Source: Codonopsis lanceolata (lineage: Eukaryota > Streptophyta > Magnoliopsida > Asterales > Campanulaceae). Taken from it: a DNA stretch of 64,000 bases. The notes under the pieces were generated by a model. It was given only the letters and a program-made list of their open reading frames with translations, did no database searches and was not told the DNA's origin. The translations under genes were made by a program, and so were the position numbers. The stretch lies in the NCBI GenBank assembly GCA_013146195.2, contig CM028377.1, positions 164,093,824-164,157,823 on the forward strand. The letters run 5' to 3'. How positions within the stretch are numbered: the first letter of the stretch is position 1; the number at the start of each line of letters is the position of its first letter. Positions 34,471 to 44,843 of this stretch are shown in pieces.

Positions 34471-34559
34471 TAAAGAGACCCCGTTTGAAAGTCAATTTTT
34501 TTAAAGAAAATAATATTTTTAGTAGTTCATTTCTACAATATATGCTTTATTTATTGATA

Positions 34560-35360
34560 AATTTTAAAGAAGTATTCTTATAATAACTTTTTTTCAAATT
34601 TATATGATTATCTATCTTTAAATTTACTGTTTATTAATTTTTTTTATTTTATCTACATTAAAAAATTTAATTATATATTATTTAACTTTAACTTAACATA
34701 TAATTTTAAACTCATGTACAAACCGTGCAAGACAAGAGACATAAGTGCAGTAAAGTATAGAACCATAGTACTGAAGGATTATAACAGGAGGTGAGTGGAT
34801 ACAGTGATGCTTCGAGTATCATAAGCTCAATCGCTTTTTAGTAGCAGGAGCTGAGACCCATAACAATAAACCCTTCAAATTGCAAGAATTACTGATAGTA
34901 GAAATGCACAATTAATAATTAATAATTAATAATTAATAAAAAGAAAAATAGCAAAACAATAAAGAGAAAGAAGACACAATAACTTGTCCGAAGATCTATT
35001 TCGTCCCTAAAAGATGTCGAGAAATAACAGGTGGCTGTAAAACCCGGCGTCGCCGCAGATCCACCACATGTTCGACCAAATGCTTAAACCACTGATTTGA
35101 ACAATCAATCGATCAGATTCATCATAGATGAGAGTAGCCCAGCTTGATGAAGATGCCAAATTCTTTAGTCGTTCCAAGTTTTGATGGACCAATTGCGATT
35201 TTTGTAACCAAAGGCAAGTGAAGGAATAGAAAATGGAGAATGTGGGCTCGGTTCCAGCGGTGACTTGAGAGGAAGGCTCGATTCCAAGAAAGAGAAAAAG
35301 GAGAGGAATTGAGGATATGCGGAAGGGAGGAGAGTCGTTTGGTAGGCTCTCTCCCCTGTT
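34560..35360. other. no gene seen
   Basis: AT-rich up to about 34700, then mixed composition. An (ATTAATA)n microsatellite lies at 34911-34939. A 61-codon minus frame at 35007-35192 shows no domain. Confidence 0.5.
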
Positions 35361-35361
35361 A

Positions 35362-35450
35362 CGCAGTGTGGGGAATTAGCTCAGTTGATTAAGAGCTAGT
35401 AGATTTGGATACAGAACCAAGGATCGAGTCCTAGCAACCGCAGTGTGGGG
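35362..35450 (+). other. tRNA-like insert between 12-bp direct repeats
   Basis: The direct repeats CGCAGTGTGGGG (35362-35373 and 35439-35450) flank 65 bp that look like a decayed tRNA: TTAGCTCAGTTGATTAAGAGC resembles a D-arm/A-box, and GGATCGAGTCC resembles a T-loop/B-box. The acceptor and anticodon stems do not form, so it is not a working tRNA gene. A retroposed tRNA-derived fragment with a target duplication is one reading; an organelle-derived piece is another. Confidence 0.45.
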
Positions 35451-35693
35451 GTTTCATCCTCTTGTGGGAGTGGATCTTTGTAGATACTAACGGTCTTCTC
35501 TTAATTCTTGCGGATGGGGGCTTTCGGTGGAAGAGTTTTCCCTTTTTTTGGATACCGAAGAGGCTTGGGAAAGAAAGGGGCGAGAAAGAAAAGAGAGCCA
35601 TTACCTTTGTCTCTTGACCTCCTTTCTTTTGGAATAAGCCTATAGATAAAACACTTGGCAATTGTTTCTTAGATAAAGCCTTCTACTATTATA

Positions 35694-35951
35694 CATCCTC
35701 CGTCCTTAAATAATCGTCTTAGTTGATCCGGCGCACAGTTTAAGAAAAAATAATTGACTTGATTATTTATATTGATTTAATGTGTAGTTTTCTTTAAAGT
35801 CTATGTGTATGTAGCTCATAATTAAAGTAAAGTGAAAAAGTAAGGATAAAGTGATAAAAGTGATGTTCTAAAAAGGTAAGTTTCAAAGTGAACAATTATT
35901 TTGGGACGAACGAAAAAGAAAAGGAGGACGATAATTTAGGGACGGATGGGG
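35694..35951. mobile_element. MITE, Stowaway-like (Tc1/mariner)
   Basis: The ends are inverted repeats of about 25 bp: CATCCTCCGTCCTTAAATAA at the left, and at the right, read inverted, CCCCATCCGTCCCTAAATTA. A TA dinucleotide flanks each side. The CTCCGTCC-type ends, TA target and 258-bp size fit Stowaway MITEs. No coding content. Confidence 0.8.
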
Positions 35952-36062
35952 TATATATTTATAATGATTTAGTAACATAGAGTCACCAACATGAATGATT
36001 TATAATGAAGATTTATCAAAATAAGTTGAGATGACACAACCATAGTGTTCCTCCCCAACTTT

Positions 36063-36064
<2 letters not shown>

Positions 36065-36144
<80 letters not shown>
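36065..36144. repeat. TA dinucleotide array (80 bp)
   Basis: A pure TA run. The Tyr/Ile repeat frames across it are artefacts. Confidence 0.97.
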
Positions 36145-36148
<4 letters not shown>

Positions 36149-36480
36149 TTCTATTTCCTTTCTCTTTTTACTTTTACCCTTTATTAAGACCACCTCTCAC
36201 TTTATTTTTCTTTTACCGAAAAGTTTTTTTTTTCATCTTCTCCACTTTTTTTTTAAAAGCCTATTTCTCTTTTTCTAAAAAGTGATTTTTTAACATAGGT
36301 ACTTAATACATCACCTATAAAATACTTAATACAACACTTTTAAAAATGCTTTTCCCAAAATACCCTTTACGTAAAATCATTTTTTTGTTTTTTATTAAAT
36401 TTAAATTAATGTTAATTTTTTGTTTTAATTTAAAATGTAATAATTAATTTGATTTGAATTAGATTTTTAAAAAATGTTTA

Positions 36481-36930
36481 ATAGGGCCTGGGTTGAAATC
36501 AGTCCAAATGGGGGTGTTGAGTTTGGGACTGCTTGGGTAGCAATCCAAAAGGGGGTGACTAGGTTTGTGACTGAGCTGGTGGCAGTCCAAAATGACTTGG
36601 GTTCGGGCTGGGCGAATGGGTTGGTTCGTTGGTAGTCCTAAAGGCGGTGTCTGGGTTTGGGACCGGGCTAGTGGCAGTCCAAAAGGGTTTGGGTTCGGAC
36701 TGGGCGTGGCCCAGGCGGAGAGGGAGGGGGGCTCGTGGCTGGGTTTGGGCTGTTAGTGAGGTTTAATTCTTAAGGGTAACTTTGTTAATTTTTAAAAAGT
36801 GGGGGTGATTGTATAAGTTAGAATTATTTTTTTTTAAGTTAAGTGTGGGTGGTTGTATAAGTTAGAAATGTTTTTTTTTTTTGTTAAAGTGGTGGTGGTT
36901 GTAAAAGTTAGAAATATTTTATTTTTTTGT
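36481..36930. repeat. two imperfect minisatellite-like blocks
   Basis: 36481-36740 is unusually G-rich on the plus strand and repeats words such as GGTTTGGGACTG, TGGCAGTCCAAAA and TTGGGTTCGG(G/A)CTGGGCG in imperfect tandem. 36795-36930 holds three copies of a unit of about 60 bp (GTGGGGGTGATTGTATAAGT, then a T run). No coding evidence. Confidence 0.7.
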
Positions 36931-37382
36931 TTTAGTTAAATTACTATATTACCCTTAGTCAAATATATATAAATAACATATTTTAGAACAAAAAAACATA
37001 CAAAACAAAAACTATCATAAAAATTCATTCTCTCTAGATTTTATCTCTTTCTCAATTCAAACAAGGTATGTTTTCTAAATCCATTCTTTTTAATTTCGAT
37101 TTGTGTTCATGAATAGAAAGCAAAAAAAATTGAAGACTGCCGCCGGGAGCCACCGTGCTCCACCACCACCTGCCGACCTTGGTTGCCTGACCACCAGTTG
37201 GGTTGGTGGTGTTAAATTTTGTTAGTTTCCGTTAGTGTCTGTTAGTTTATGTTGGGTTGCTAAAGTTAGTTTTCTAATTTTTCAGTTAGGTCCCTTAAAC
37301 TACAGTTACTTGTTATTATTAGCACTTGCTCTTTGATATAAGTTGTTTACTTAATTTTAATTTGTTATAAATTACCTATATG
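36931..37382. other. no gene seen
   Basis: AT-rich, with a short GC-rich patch at 37138-37190 (GCCGCCGGGAGCC, CCACCACCACC). No supported coding frame. Confidence 0.5.
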
Positions 37383-37501
37383 TTTAATATTTTAATTAAT
37401 ATTGTTATTAAATATTATTATTTGTGAATAAACATGAAAAAATAACTATAATTTGAATTAATTAATCTATAATTAATTGTTTATTAGAAATATAAATTAG
37501 T
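37383..37501. repeat. left remnant of a 246-bp tandem array
   Basis: It matches the last half of the units at 49029-49975 (TTGTGAATAAACATGAAAAA, ATTAATCTATAATTAATTG). It ends in TTAGT, which is repeated on the far side of Tat element A, so the element landed inside the array. Confidence 0.85.
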
Positions 37502-38151
37502 TGAGCTGCCCGGCCCAATAGGCCCAAGTCATCAGTCACGTGCCTGGTATATCTTCCCCAAATTATGAGCAACGTATGTGTGTTAGAGGATCAGGCCATT
37601 GAGAAATGGGCAGCGAGCATTGGTATATTGCGAGCTAGAGGCTTAGCTTCTAGCGTGCAAAGGCTTAGCAAGTTGGGGGCTTAACCAGTGGTCAGCAGCG
37701 TGCAACGAGCATGGTTCATCATGCTCGTTTATTAAAGAGTTATTGTGAATATAAACGGTTATATCCGGGAAATTCTCCATCATTATCACGATGTTACCGT
37801 TGTGATGAATGGGACAGTTAATGGGGCAGTTAATATGCCTGCTATTCATGCCATGAACATTAATGGGTAGTTATGAGCAGTTACACTCCGAAAACAGTTA
37901 TATAAACCCCTCAAAATGAAGGAGGGAGGTATGCGATTCTGATTAACTTACTTAAACTCTGCTAAATTGCTTACTCAATTAAGTGTTGTGCTAATTCACA
38001 CGCCGGAGGGCTTTTGCAGGGAGTGCCCCTGCCTAGTTTACGGTTTTCTTGATTTGCTTGCAGAGTTGGGCTTTAAAGATCAAGGATAAGTTGAAAGCCA
38101 AATATCCTGTTGAAAAAGCCCAGTGCATCTTGGAAGATTTTGGACGCATCA
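37502..38151 (+). repeat. 5' LTR of Tat element A
   Basis: It begins TGAGCTGCCCGGCCC and ends GGACGCATCA, directly before the primer site. It shares start, TATA region and end with 48380-49028 and 51576-52238. Confidence 0.94.
37899..37905 (+). promoter_or_regulatory. TATA box in Tat LTR A (5')
   Basis: TATATAA followed by ACCCCTC about 400 bp into the LTR. The same TATA and ACCCCTC context recurs at 48777 in the 3' LTR and at 51987 in element B, which argues for a conserved core promoter. Confidence 0.7.
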
Positions 38152-38171
38152 GTTGGTTCCATGCCGGGAAA
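38152..38171 (+). other. primer binding site of Tat element A
   Basis: GTTGGTTCCATGCCGGGAAA follows the LTR. Element B has the same site with one more T (CCATTGCC). It resembles the tRNA-Asp-type site TGGCGCCGTTGCCGGGGA seen in the Athila fragment but differs in several bases; the actual tRNA is not identified. Confidence 0.75.
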
Positions 38172-38222
38172 CAAAGAAATTTTCTTTGTGAAGTGAGGTT
38201 TTGTTCTTGGTAAACTTTAATT

Positions 38223-40031
38223 ATGGCTGAAAACGGTATGAATGGCGGTAACCCGGTGGAAGAGGTACACACTGCTACCCTAAGTATGAATCTTCCGGCT
38301 GCTAACAATCCACTGCCACCACCTCATGATGCACGCCACCAACTCAATCAACGGCGTGGCTTGGATTCACTGGCTAGGAGTGTCTGTAGCTGCGGTGGGA
38401 TTGGCCAATGACTTTCGGGAGGAGGCTCTTCGTCAAAGGGCTATCTATTTAGGACAGATGCATCAGCTGAACCTGCAGTTGATTGCCATGGGTAAGCCGC
38501 CTCTACCCATCGAGTTGGATCCCTTACCTGCTTTGTCTGCACCAAGCCAGGCAGCAAGTGGGTCAAGAACTGGGGGCAACCAATTAAACCCAGTACTCGT
38601 TCCCTCGCAACAACGTGAACGAGAGTCAAAAGGACGTAATCAGCAAGAAGGCAGAGCTAGTCACAGCAGGATTGTGCCAAGTGTGCATTCACGGCTGGGA
38701 CCCCGAGTGGGGGATGATTCGACACAGTCTCACCGTCAACGACGATCACCTTCTCCATGGAGGTCGCACCATCGCCGACCTCGCTCGCCTCACCTCGAAG
38801 GTCACATGCTCGTAGCCATCGTTCTCCGTTTCCTAGGAGATCCCATGCTTGTCGTCACAGGACGCCTTCACCCAGGTGGTCTCAGGCACATTTGTCAAAT
38901 CAATCCAAGGAGAAAAGGGAGTTGCACCAATCAGATGCTCAAATAAATTTAATAGCTAATGAGCCGGTTGCTCAGCTCGCTGGGATGGCCCAGGCATAGG
39001 TGGCGCAGGCCGTGGGAGTTACTCAAGCTTTTGGAGCTATGGGTCCCCCACAGGTCCCTCCTGTGCCCGCGGTACAGCTTCAGCCTGTAGGTGGTTTGCC
39101 TCCAAACCATTAATATGCAGGATTTTGAGGATTTGAAACGTCGTATAGAGGCATGGGAGCAAGGCAAAGCTCTTGATGGAAATTTTCTGGGTACTTCAGC
39201 CAGCCCGCTATCTCCTTGGATTAAGAACGCACCGCCAACACAGGGACTCATCTTCCCGAACATTGAAGAGTATACAGGGAAGACTAAAGCAAGAGATTGG
39301 TTGATGTCATTCGAGTCTCAAATTGGCTTGGTAACATTGGATGAAGCATTAAAGATCCGGGCATTTGTGGGTGCGTTGCAAGGTAAAGCATTGGCATGGA
39401 TGGGAGCTTTACCGCAGAGATCAATCAACAATTGGGCTGACGTGCAAACAAAGTTTTTAGCATATTTTGGAACCTCAGGCACACTTGCAAAGACAAGGGA
39501 TGACTTGTCTAAGGTTAAGCAAGGAGCTCATGAATCAACCGCTAGTTACTTGGAGTGGTTCACAAAAGTACTGGAGCAGGTTCCTGGATTGACTGAGCAT
39601 GAAGTGACCCTATGTTTCGAGTCGGGTTTGCTCGAAGGCGAAGGGGGATTAAGGTCGGAATTGAGTATGCGCGAACCCAAGACGCAGTGCAGAGATGTTG
39701 ATGCGAGCTCAAAAATGGTGTGCGGTGGAGACCACGAAAAAGAGAAGAAAAAGAGAGCATTGAGGTTGGGGGTAATCCCAAAGGAAATGGTCAGGCTATA
39801 GGTGGGGGTTACAATAAAGGTAAATCGAGGTATGATCGCCCGAGAGAATTTCTTCGAGAAGCTGATCTTACCCCGCTCAATACGTTGCGCGAGGATATTA
39901 TGTATGAAATTCGAGATGAGCTTTCTCGCCCACCTCGTATGAATCCTGAGACAGCAGATACTAGGGATCGGTCGAAGAGGTGTGCCTATCACGATGATTA
40001 TGGGCACACAACAGAGAATGTTGGCCACTGA
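38223..40031 (+). pseudogene. gag: gag of Tat element A, broken
   Basis: The start ATG at 38223 (MAENGMNGGNPVEEV) lies 51 bp after the primer site. The frame shifts near 38395 and again near 38780, and an in-frame TAG at 39000 stands where element B has CAA. The gag core lies in 39091-39801: LIFPNIEEYTGKTKARDWLM, IRAFVGALQGKALAWMG, FLAYFG, HESTASYLEWF. 39720-40031 carries the knuckle region (CAYHDDYGHTTE), whose last Cys is lost to a frameshift. An Arg/Ser-rich basic stretch (about 38720-38900) lies upstream of the core. Gag would form the particle. Confidence 0.9.
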
Positions 40032-40033
40032 AA

Positions 40034-40836
40034 AAGGCCATTCAAAAGTTGATCAATGAAGGCCGGTTGGACCGGTTCAAAAGGGACGGTGGAAATAGGG
40101 GGAATGTTCCCCGAAGAGATGCACCCCTGATCAGATGAGTAGTAAATGTGATTATGGATGAAGAGCCCACGCCAACGTAGCTTGGCAAGCAGATTTATTC
40201 CTTATCAAGGGTGCTCGATCGACCAACTACTTTGCAAGCTAGGGAGGAGACTATACAGTTTACTCGCAGCGAGCTGGCGAGCAATGTGGATGGAGAACAA
40301 TCCTTGATTGTTTTAGCTTTAGTGGATGGTTGGGTTTTCCACAAAATCTTGGTGGATACTGGGGCTTGTAGGGACATGATGTACTACTCATGCTTTCAAG
40401 GCTTAAAGCTGAGTGATGACCGCCTTAAACCATATGTGGGGACGCTGGAGGGCTTCACCAATCATAAAGTACCGGTAAAAGGTACGATCGAGCTGGAAGT
40501 CTTTATCGGTGAGGGAAGCCGTACTCGAGCTGAGAAAATTACCTTTATGGTAATTGATTTGAAATCTCTTTATAATATCATCGTGAGGGTACCGAGCATG
40601 GCTAAGTTCCAAATGGTGGCTTCCATTCCTCATTAGCGGACAAGTTTTACACTGATCATGGAGTGGGGGTGTTGAAGAGTCGACCCCGAGCAGTGCTGGA
40701 GTATGTTCGGGACAGTCAGAGGAAGAAGCAAAAGTTGACCTTGTAAGATGGTAAGCAGAAAATCACCATTAGAACTAAGGAGAAAGCTCATGTGACCGTG
40801 GGACCATCGACAATTGCCATGGTTGAAGAAATTGTA
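40034..40836 (+). pseudogene. pro: aspartic protease of Tat element A, broken
   Basis: The open part 40211-40636 contains the active-site loop ILVDTGACRDMMY and later TFMVIDLKSLYNII, the layout of Tat retropepsins. The Asp-Thr-Gly triad is intact. The frame stops at CCTCATTAGCGG, where element B reads CCTCACCAACGG (CAA to TAG), and continues for about 40 codons in the same homology (an Arg/Lys-rich DSQRKKQK stretch). Confidence 0.88.
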
Positions 40837-40841
40837 GAGGA

Positions 40842-42560
40842 TTGCGAGGTGGATACTTGCCCTTTGCCGACATTGAAGTCGAGGGGCAGATCGAGCAGGA
40901 TGTTGATGCAGGCCTAGTTCCGGATGAAGATTATGAGAGGACCGTTGGTCCTTTGCTAACATTGGGGTCGGGGGGACGAGTCGAGCAAGCGGTGGACATG
41001 GATGTGGATCAGCTTGATCCGGTTGAGATTCAAGCTGAAGAAGAGGAGAAAGTGGAGTGCGACACACTCCAAATGCGAGATGAGCCTAAATTTACAGCTC
41101 AGGACAAGCTTGAAGAGGTGGTTATTAATTCTGCGTATCCCAAGCAGAAGATAAAAATTGGCAAGGCACTTTCAGCTGAAGCTCGGGAAAATTTGATCAA
41201 ACAGCTCCAAGACAGTTTGGATGTTTTCGCGTGGAGACCGGAGGATATGCAAGGTGTGAGCGAGGCTGTGTCTATCCATTGTCTCTCCGTGGATCCGGCT
41301 TTCAGGCCAATTCAACAGCGGCCTAAAGTTTATTCTGCCGAAAAGGACCAAGCTATTAAGGAAGAGATTGAGAAGCTGCTCAGCGCGGATATCATTGAAG
41401 AAATACATTATCCAACTTGGTTGGCTAATGTTGTTATGGTCAAAAAGTCTAATGGCAAGTGGAGAATGTGTGTTGACTTCACCGACTTGAACAAGGCTTG
41501 TCCGAAGGATTGTTATCCCTACCTCGCATTGAAAAGCTGGTGGATGCTATAGCTGGGTTCGAGTTCCTGAGTTTCATTGATGCATATTCCGGGTATCACC
41601 AAGTCAAGATGAACGAGCAGCATAAGGCCATGACAGCCTTCCGAGCAGCGAGAGGGCTATACTGCCATAAAATGATGTCATTTGGCTTGAAAAATGCAGG
41701 AGCTACATACCAAAGGATGGTGAATAAGGTCTTCAGTTCGCAGATCGGCAGAAATGTGGAGGCTACATTGATGACATGGTGGTGAAGACCAAGGGGCACG
41801 ACCACACAGTTGATTTAGGAGAGACTTTATGCAATCTTAGGAGAAATAATATGAAGCTTAACCCAGGCAAGTGTGTGTTTGGGGTGAAAGAGGGCAAGTT
41901 TCAGGGATTCATGGTAACTGAAAGGGGTATAGAGGCCAATCCAGAAAAAATTAAGGCATTGGTCACTATGAAGCTTCCTCGTTGTATCAAGGATGTTCAG
42001 AAGCTCAACGGTAGAGTGATAGCCCTTGGTCATTTTATTTCTAAGTCGGCAGAAAGATGCCTGCCGTTCTTCAAGGTTCTCCGTGGAAACAATGGGTTCG
42101 AGTGGACAGATGAATGTCAGAAGGCTTTCGAGCAGCTAGTGGAATATCTGGGACAGCCTCCTTTATTGAGCAGCCCGATTTTTGGTGAGACTTTGTTTGT
42201 GTACCTAGCGGCCACAGAGCAGGCTGTAGCCGCTGTGTTAGTTAGGGAAGAATGTAATTTGCAAAAGCCTATTTATTATGTTTCAAAGGCCCTCACCGCG
42301 GTGGAGGGGCGATATTTTAATGCAGAGAAATTGGCTTATTAAACTTGTTGCTTTGCTCGGAAACTTCGAGCTTACTTTTTTGCACATCCCATCATTGTGT
42401 ACACAGACACGCCTCTCGGGAAAATTTTGCACAAGCCAGATTCTTCTGGTCGCTTACTCACCTGGTCCATTGAGCTAACCGAGTTTGATATCGACTACCA
42501 ACCTCGACGAGCAATTAAAGCGCAAACTTTGGCAGACTTTGTGGCCGAGACAATCTTCAC
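40842..42560 (+). pseudogene. pol: RT and first RNase H of Tat element A, broken
   Basis: 40842-41552 starts with an acidic linker (ESQ-type, many Glu) and enters RT (PTWLANVVMVKKSNGKWRMC, VDFTDLNKACPKD). 41498-41785 carries FLSFIDAYSGYHQVKMNE and MSFGLKNAGATYQRM; the YIDDM catalytic box straddles a frameshift at about 41772. 41776-42342 holds the connection (LNPGKCVFGVKEGKFQGFMV) and RNase H start (LFVYLAATEQAVAAVLV). 42397-42560 holds its end (YTDTPLGKILHKPDSSGRLL, AQTLADFVAE). At least four breaks are visible. Confidence 0.9.
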
Positions 42561-42636
42561 TGATTCATGCGAGAAAGAGACAGCCCCAGCCAAGACAGTA
42601 TCAACGAGTACACCAATTCCAAAGCCCCGGCCAAAG

Positions 42637-43014
42637 TATTGCTGGGAATTGCACGTTGATGGTTCGGCCAGTTTGGAGTGGAGTGGATGCAGTGCGGTGC
42701 TTGTTGAGCGAGGATGTGGAATTTGAAAAGGCGTTGTGTTTCAAGTTTCCAACATCCAATAACCAGGCAGAGTATGAAGCCTTGATCGCGGGGCTTGAGC
42801 TCGCGCAAGATGTAGGAGTCCGAGAGGTGATTGATTATTGTGATTCACAGTTGGTCGTGAATCAAGTAAGATGCGATTATGATGTTTATCATCCAGTTTT
42901 AGTCCGTTATTGTGCAATGGTGAAGGATATTTTGAAGGATTTTGATTACTGAGAATTGTTGCGAATTGGTCACAAGGATAATATGCGAGCAGATTATTTA
43001 TCCAAGATGGCCGA
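42637..43014 (+). pseudogene. pol: second (archaeal-type) RNase H of Tat element A
   Basis: A second RNase H domain follows the first: WELHVDGSASLEWSGCSAV (first Asp), then NNQAEYEALIAGLELAQ (Glu), YCDSQLVVNQV (Asp) and the end HKDNMRADYLSKMA. This extra domain between RNase H and integrase is the diagnostic feature of the plant Tat lineage. The frame shifts near 42700 and a TGA at 42951 interrupts it. Confidence 0.9.
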
Positions 43015-44322
43015 AGACGAAATTCAATCCCTGCATCCAAGGGTTATGATTGAATATGTGGAGGTTCCAGTAATAGAAAAGGATGTGATCATGGACATCG
43101 AGCCTGCTGCAAAGTGTTGGATAGATGACTTGAAGGCTTACATCGAGCAGGAGACCTTGCCCGGGAACAAATTGGAAGCTCGAACTATTCAGAAGCGGGC
43201 ATGCCGTTACGTCATTTTGGATAAGATACTTTATCGACGATCGTATACTAGACCCCTGCTCAGGTGTGTACGACCAGAGATGACCAAGGGCATTTTGGGC
43301 GAAATTCACGAAGGAAAATGTGGAGGGCATCCAGGCCAACGGTCTTTGGCAGAAAAAGTTTTAGCCGCGGGATTCTATTGGATTACTTTGAGGTGCGATG
43401 CAGAAATGTATGTTCGTCGCTGTGATAAGTGTCAACGTTACGCTGACATACCTCGGTTACTCTCTACCGAGCAGACTTCTGTGGTGGAATCATGGTCGTT
43501 TGATATGTGGGGCATAGACATCATTGGCCCGTTTCTTTTGGCTCGATCGAAATTTAAATATGTCGTGGTCGCTGTTGATTACTTCACTAAATGGGTAGAG
43601 GCCAAGCCTTTGGCTTTGTGCATGAACACATTTGGTGCCGTTTTGGGGTGCCCCGAGCAATAGTATCTGATCGTGGGACTCAATTCTCGGAAAAGTTCAC
43701 AAAGGCATGCAAGCAGATGCGTGTGAAGCATTGGCAGTCCTCGGTTGCATATCCTCAGGGTAATGGGCAGGCTGAAGCCGCTAACAAACAAGTCTTGTAT
43801 GTTCTTAAGCGAAATCTTGAGGACAAAGCAAGAAGATGGGTGGATGAGTTACCTTCATCATTGTGAGCAGTCAGAACAACGGTTAGAGGGCCCACCGGGG
43901 AGACGGCTTTTTCTATGACTTATGGATCTGAGGCCATGGCACCGGTGGAGATGTACTTGCCCAATCATAGAGTATTACACTATAATGTTGAATCCAACAA
44001 TGTAGCTCGGGCAGCCGACCTTGACCCGTTAGAAGAAAAACGGCTGGAATCCAAAATGAGAATAGTAAATTATAAACAGCGAGCAAAGGCCCATCACGAT
44101 AAAAGGGTTCGTGGTCGGTCATTTGCTGTGGGGGAGTGGGTTCTTCGTAAAATTGAGGCGACATGCCATCGAGCAGAGTGGGGGAAACTTTCTCCCAATT
44201 GGGAAGGTCCTTTTCAGATAGTTCGAGTTGTTAAGGAAGGAACTTACATGTTGCAAGCAAAGGATGGCATCGAGCTGAAACATCCATGGCATGCAGATCA
44301 TTTGAAAAAATATTATCGATGA
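43015..44322 (+). pseudogene. pol: integrase of Tat element A, broken
   Basis: The frame 42956-43663 holds the zinc-binding HHCC region (HEGKCGGHPGQRSL, RRCDKCQRYA) and the first catalytic Asp (SFDMWGIDIIGPF), then VVVAVDYFTKWVEAKPL. After a frameshift 43591-43866 holds the second Asp (IVSDRGTQF) and the Glu (AYPQGNGQAEAANK). 43915-44322 is the C-terminal part (MTYGSEAMAPVEM, GEWVLRKIE, SPNWEGPFQIV, HADHLKKYYR-stop). No chromodomain follows, as expected for Tat. Confidence 0.92.
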
Positions 44323-44487
44323 TTAACAGCTTTCAGGATGTTTGTCTTTGTCTCTGTGTTAAAAGCTGAGGTGAAATGAACGAGTATGCATTATTTTCAT
44401 TTTTTGAACTCAATATACTTTTAGTGGGCAGGGTAGTTTCTTTGTTTCTTTGCCCGGTTCAAAAGTGTTTGAGTGAGTTGATGTTAT

Positions 44488-44652
44488 CTCGATTATTCTC
44501 TTTCTTGCGAGCAAGGGGTATTTCTGCTCGTGAAAAAGAGTTGGTGTTCGAGTTAGTTGCTTTGGTTGTTCTCGATTATTCTCTCTTTCACGAGCATAAG
44601 TTATTTTTGCTCGTGAAAAAAAGTTGATGTTCGAGCCAGTTGTTTTTGTTTG
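44488..44652. repeat. two 83-bp tandem units after pol of element A
   Basis: CTCGATTATTCTCTTTCTTG begins one unit and CTCGATTATTCTCTCTTTCA the next; both continue with GAGCA..TTTCTGCTCGTGAA or close variants and TGTTCGAG. It lies between the sense pol end and the antisense gene end. Confidence 0.75.
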
Positions 44653-44843
44653 ATTTAAGAGTTTGCTTTTCATAATGGAAACAGTTGAAATATTAATAAG
44701 CATGCAAATGGACAAAATATGAGCAAGCATCAGAAGCAGGAAATGTTAAAAAAAATTACAAGCCCAAAAAAGTATAAATTGCTTGCAAACTGTTCTTCAA
44801 AAGGCACAACTATGGCACGCAGGCCTGGGAAAAACTTCAAGGG

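Noticed and set aside
35374..35438. A functional tRNA gene
   Set aside because: The acceptor and anticodon stems do not pair and no clear anticodon loop is present; only A-box- and B-box-like words remain.
39546..40028. A 160-codon minus-strand frame in Tat element A
   Set aside because: It overlaps the recognised gag on the plus strand and shows no family motif.
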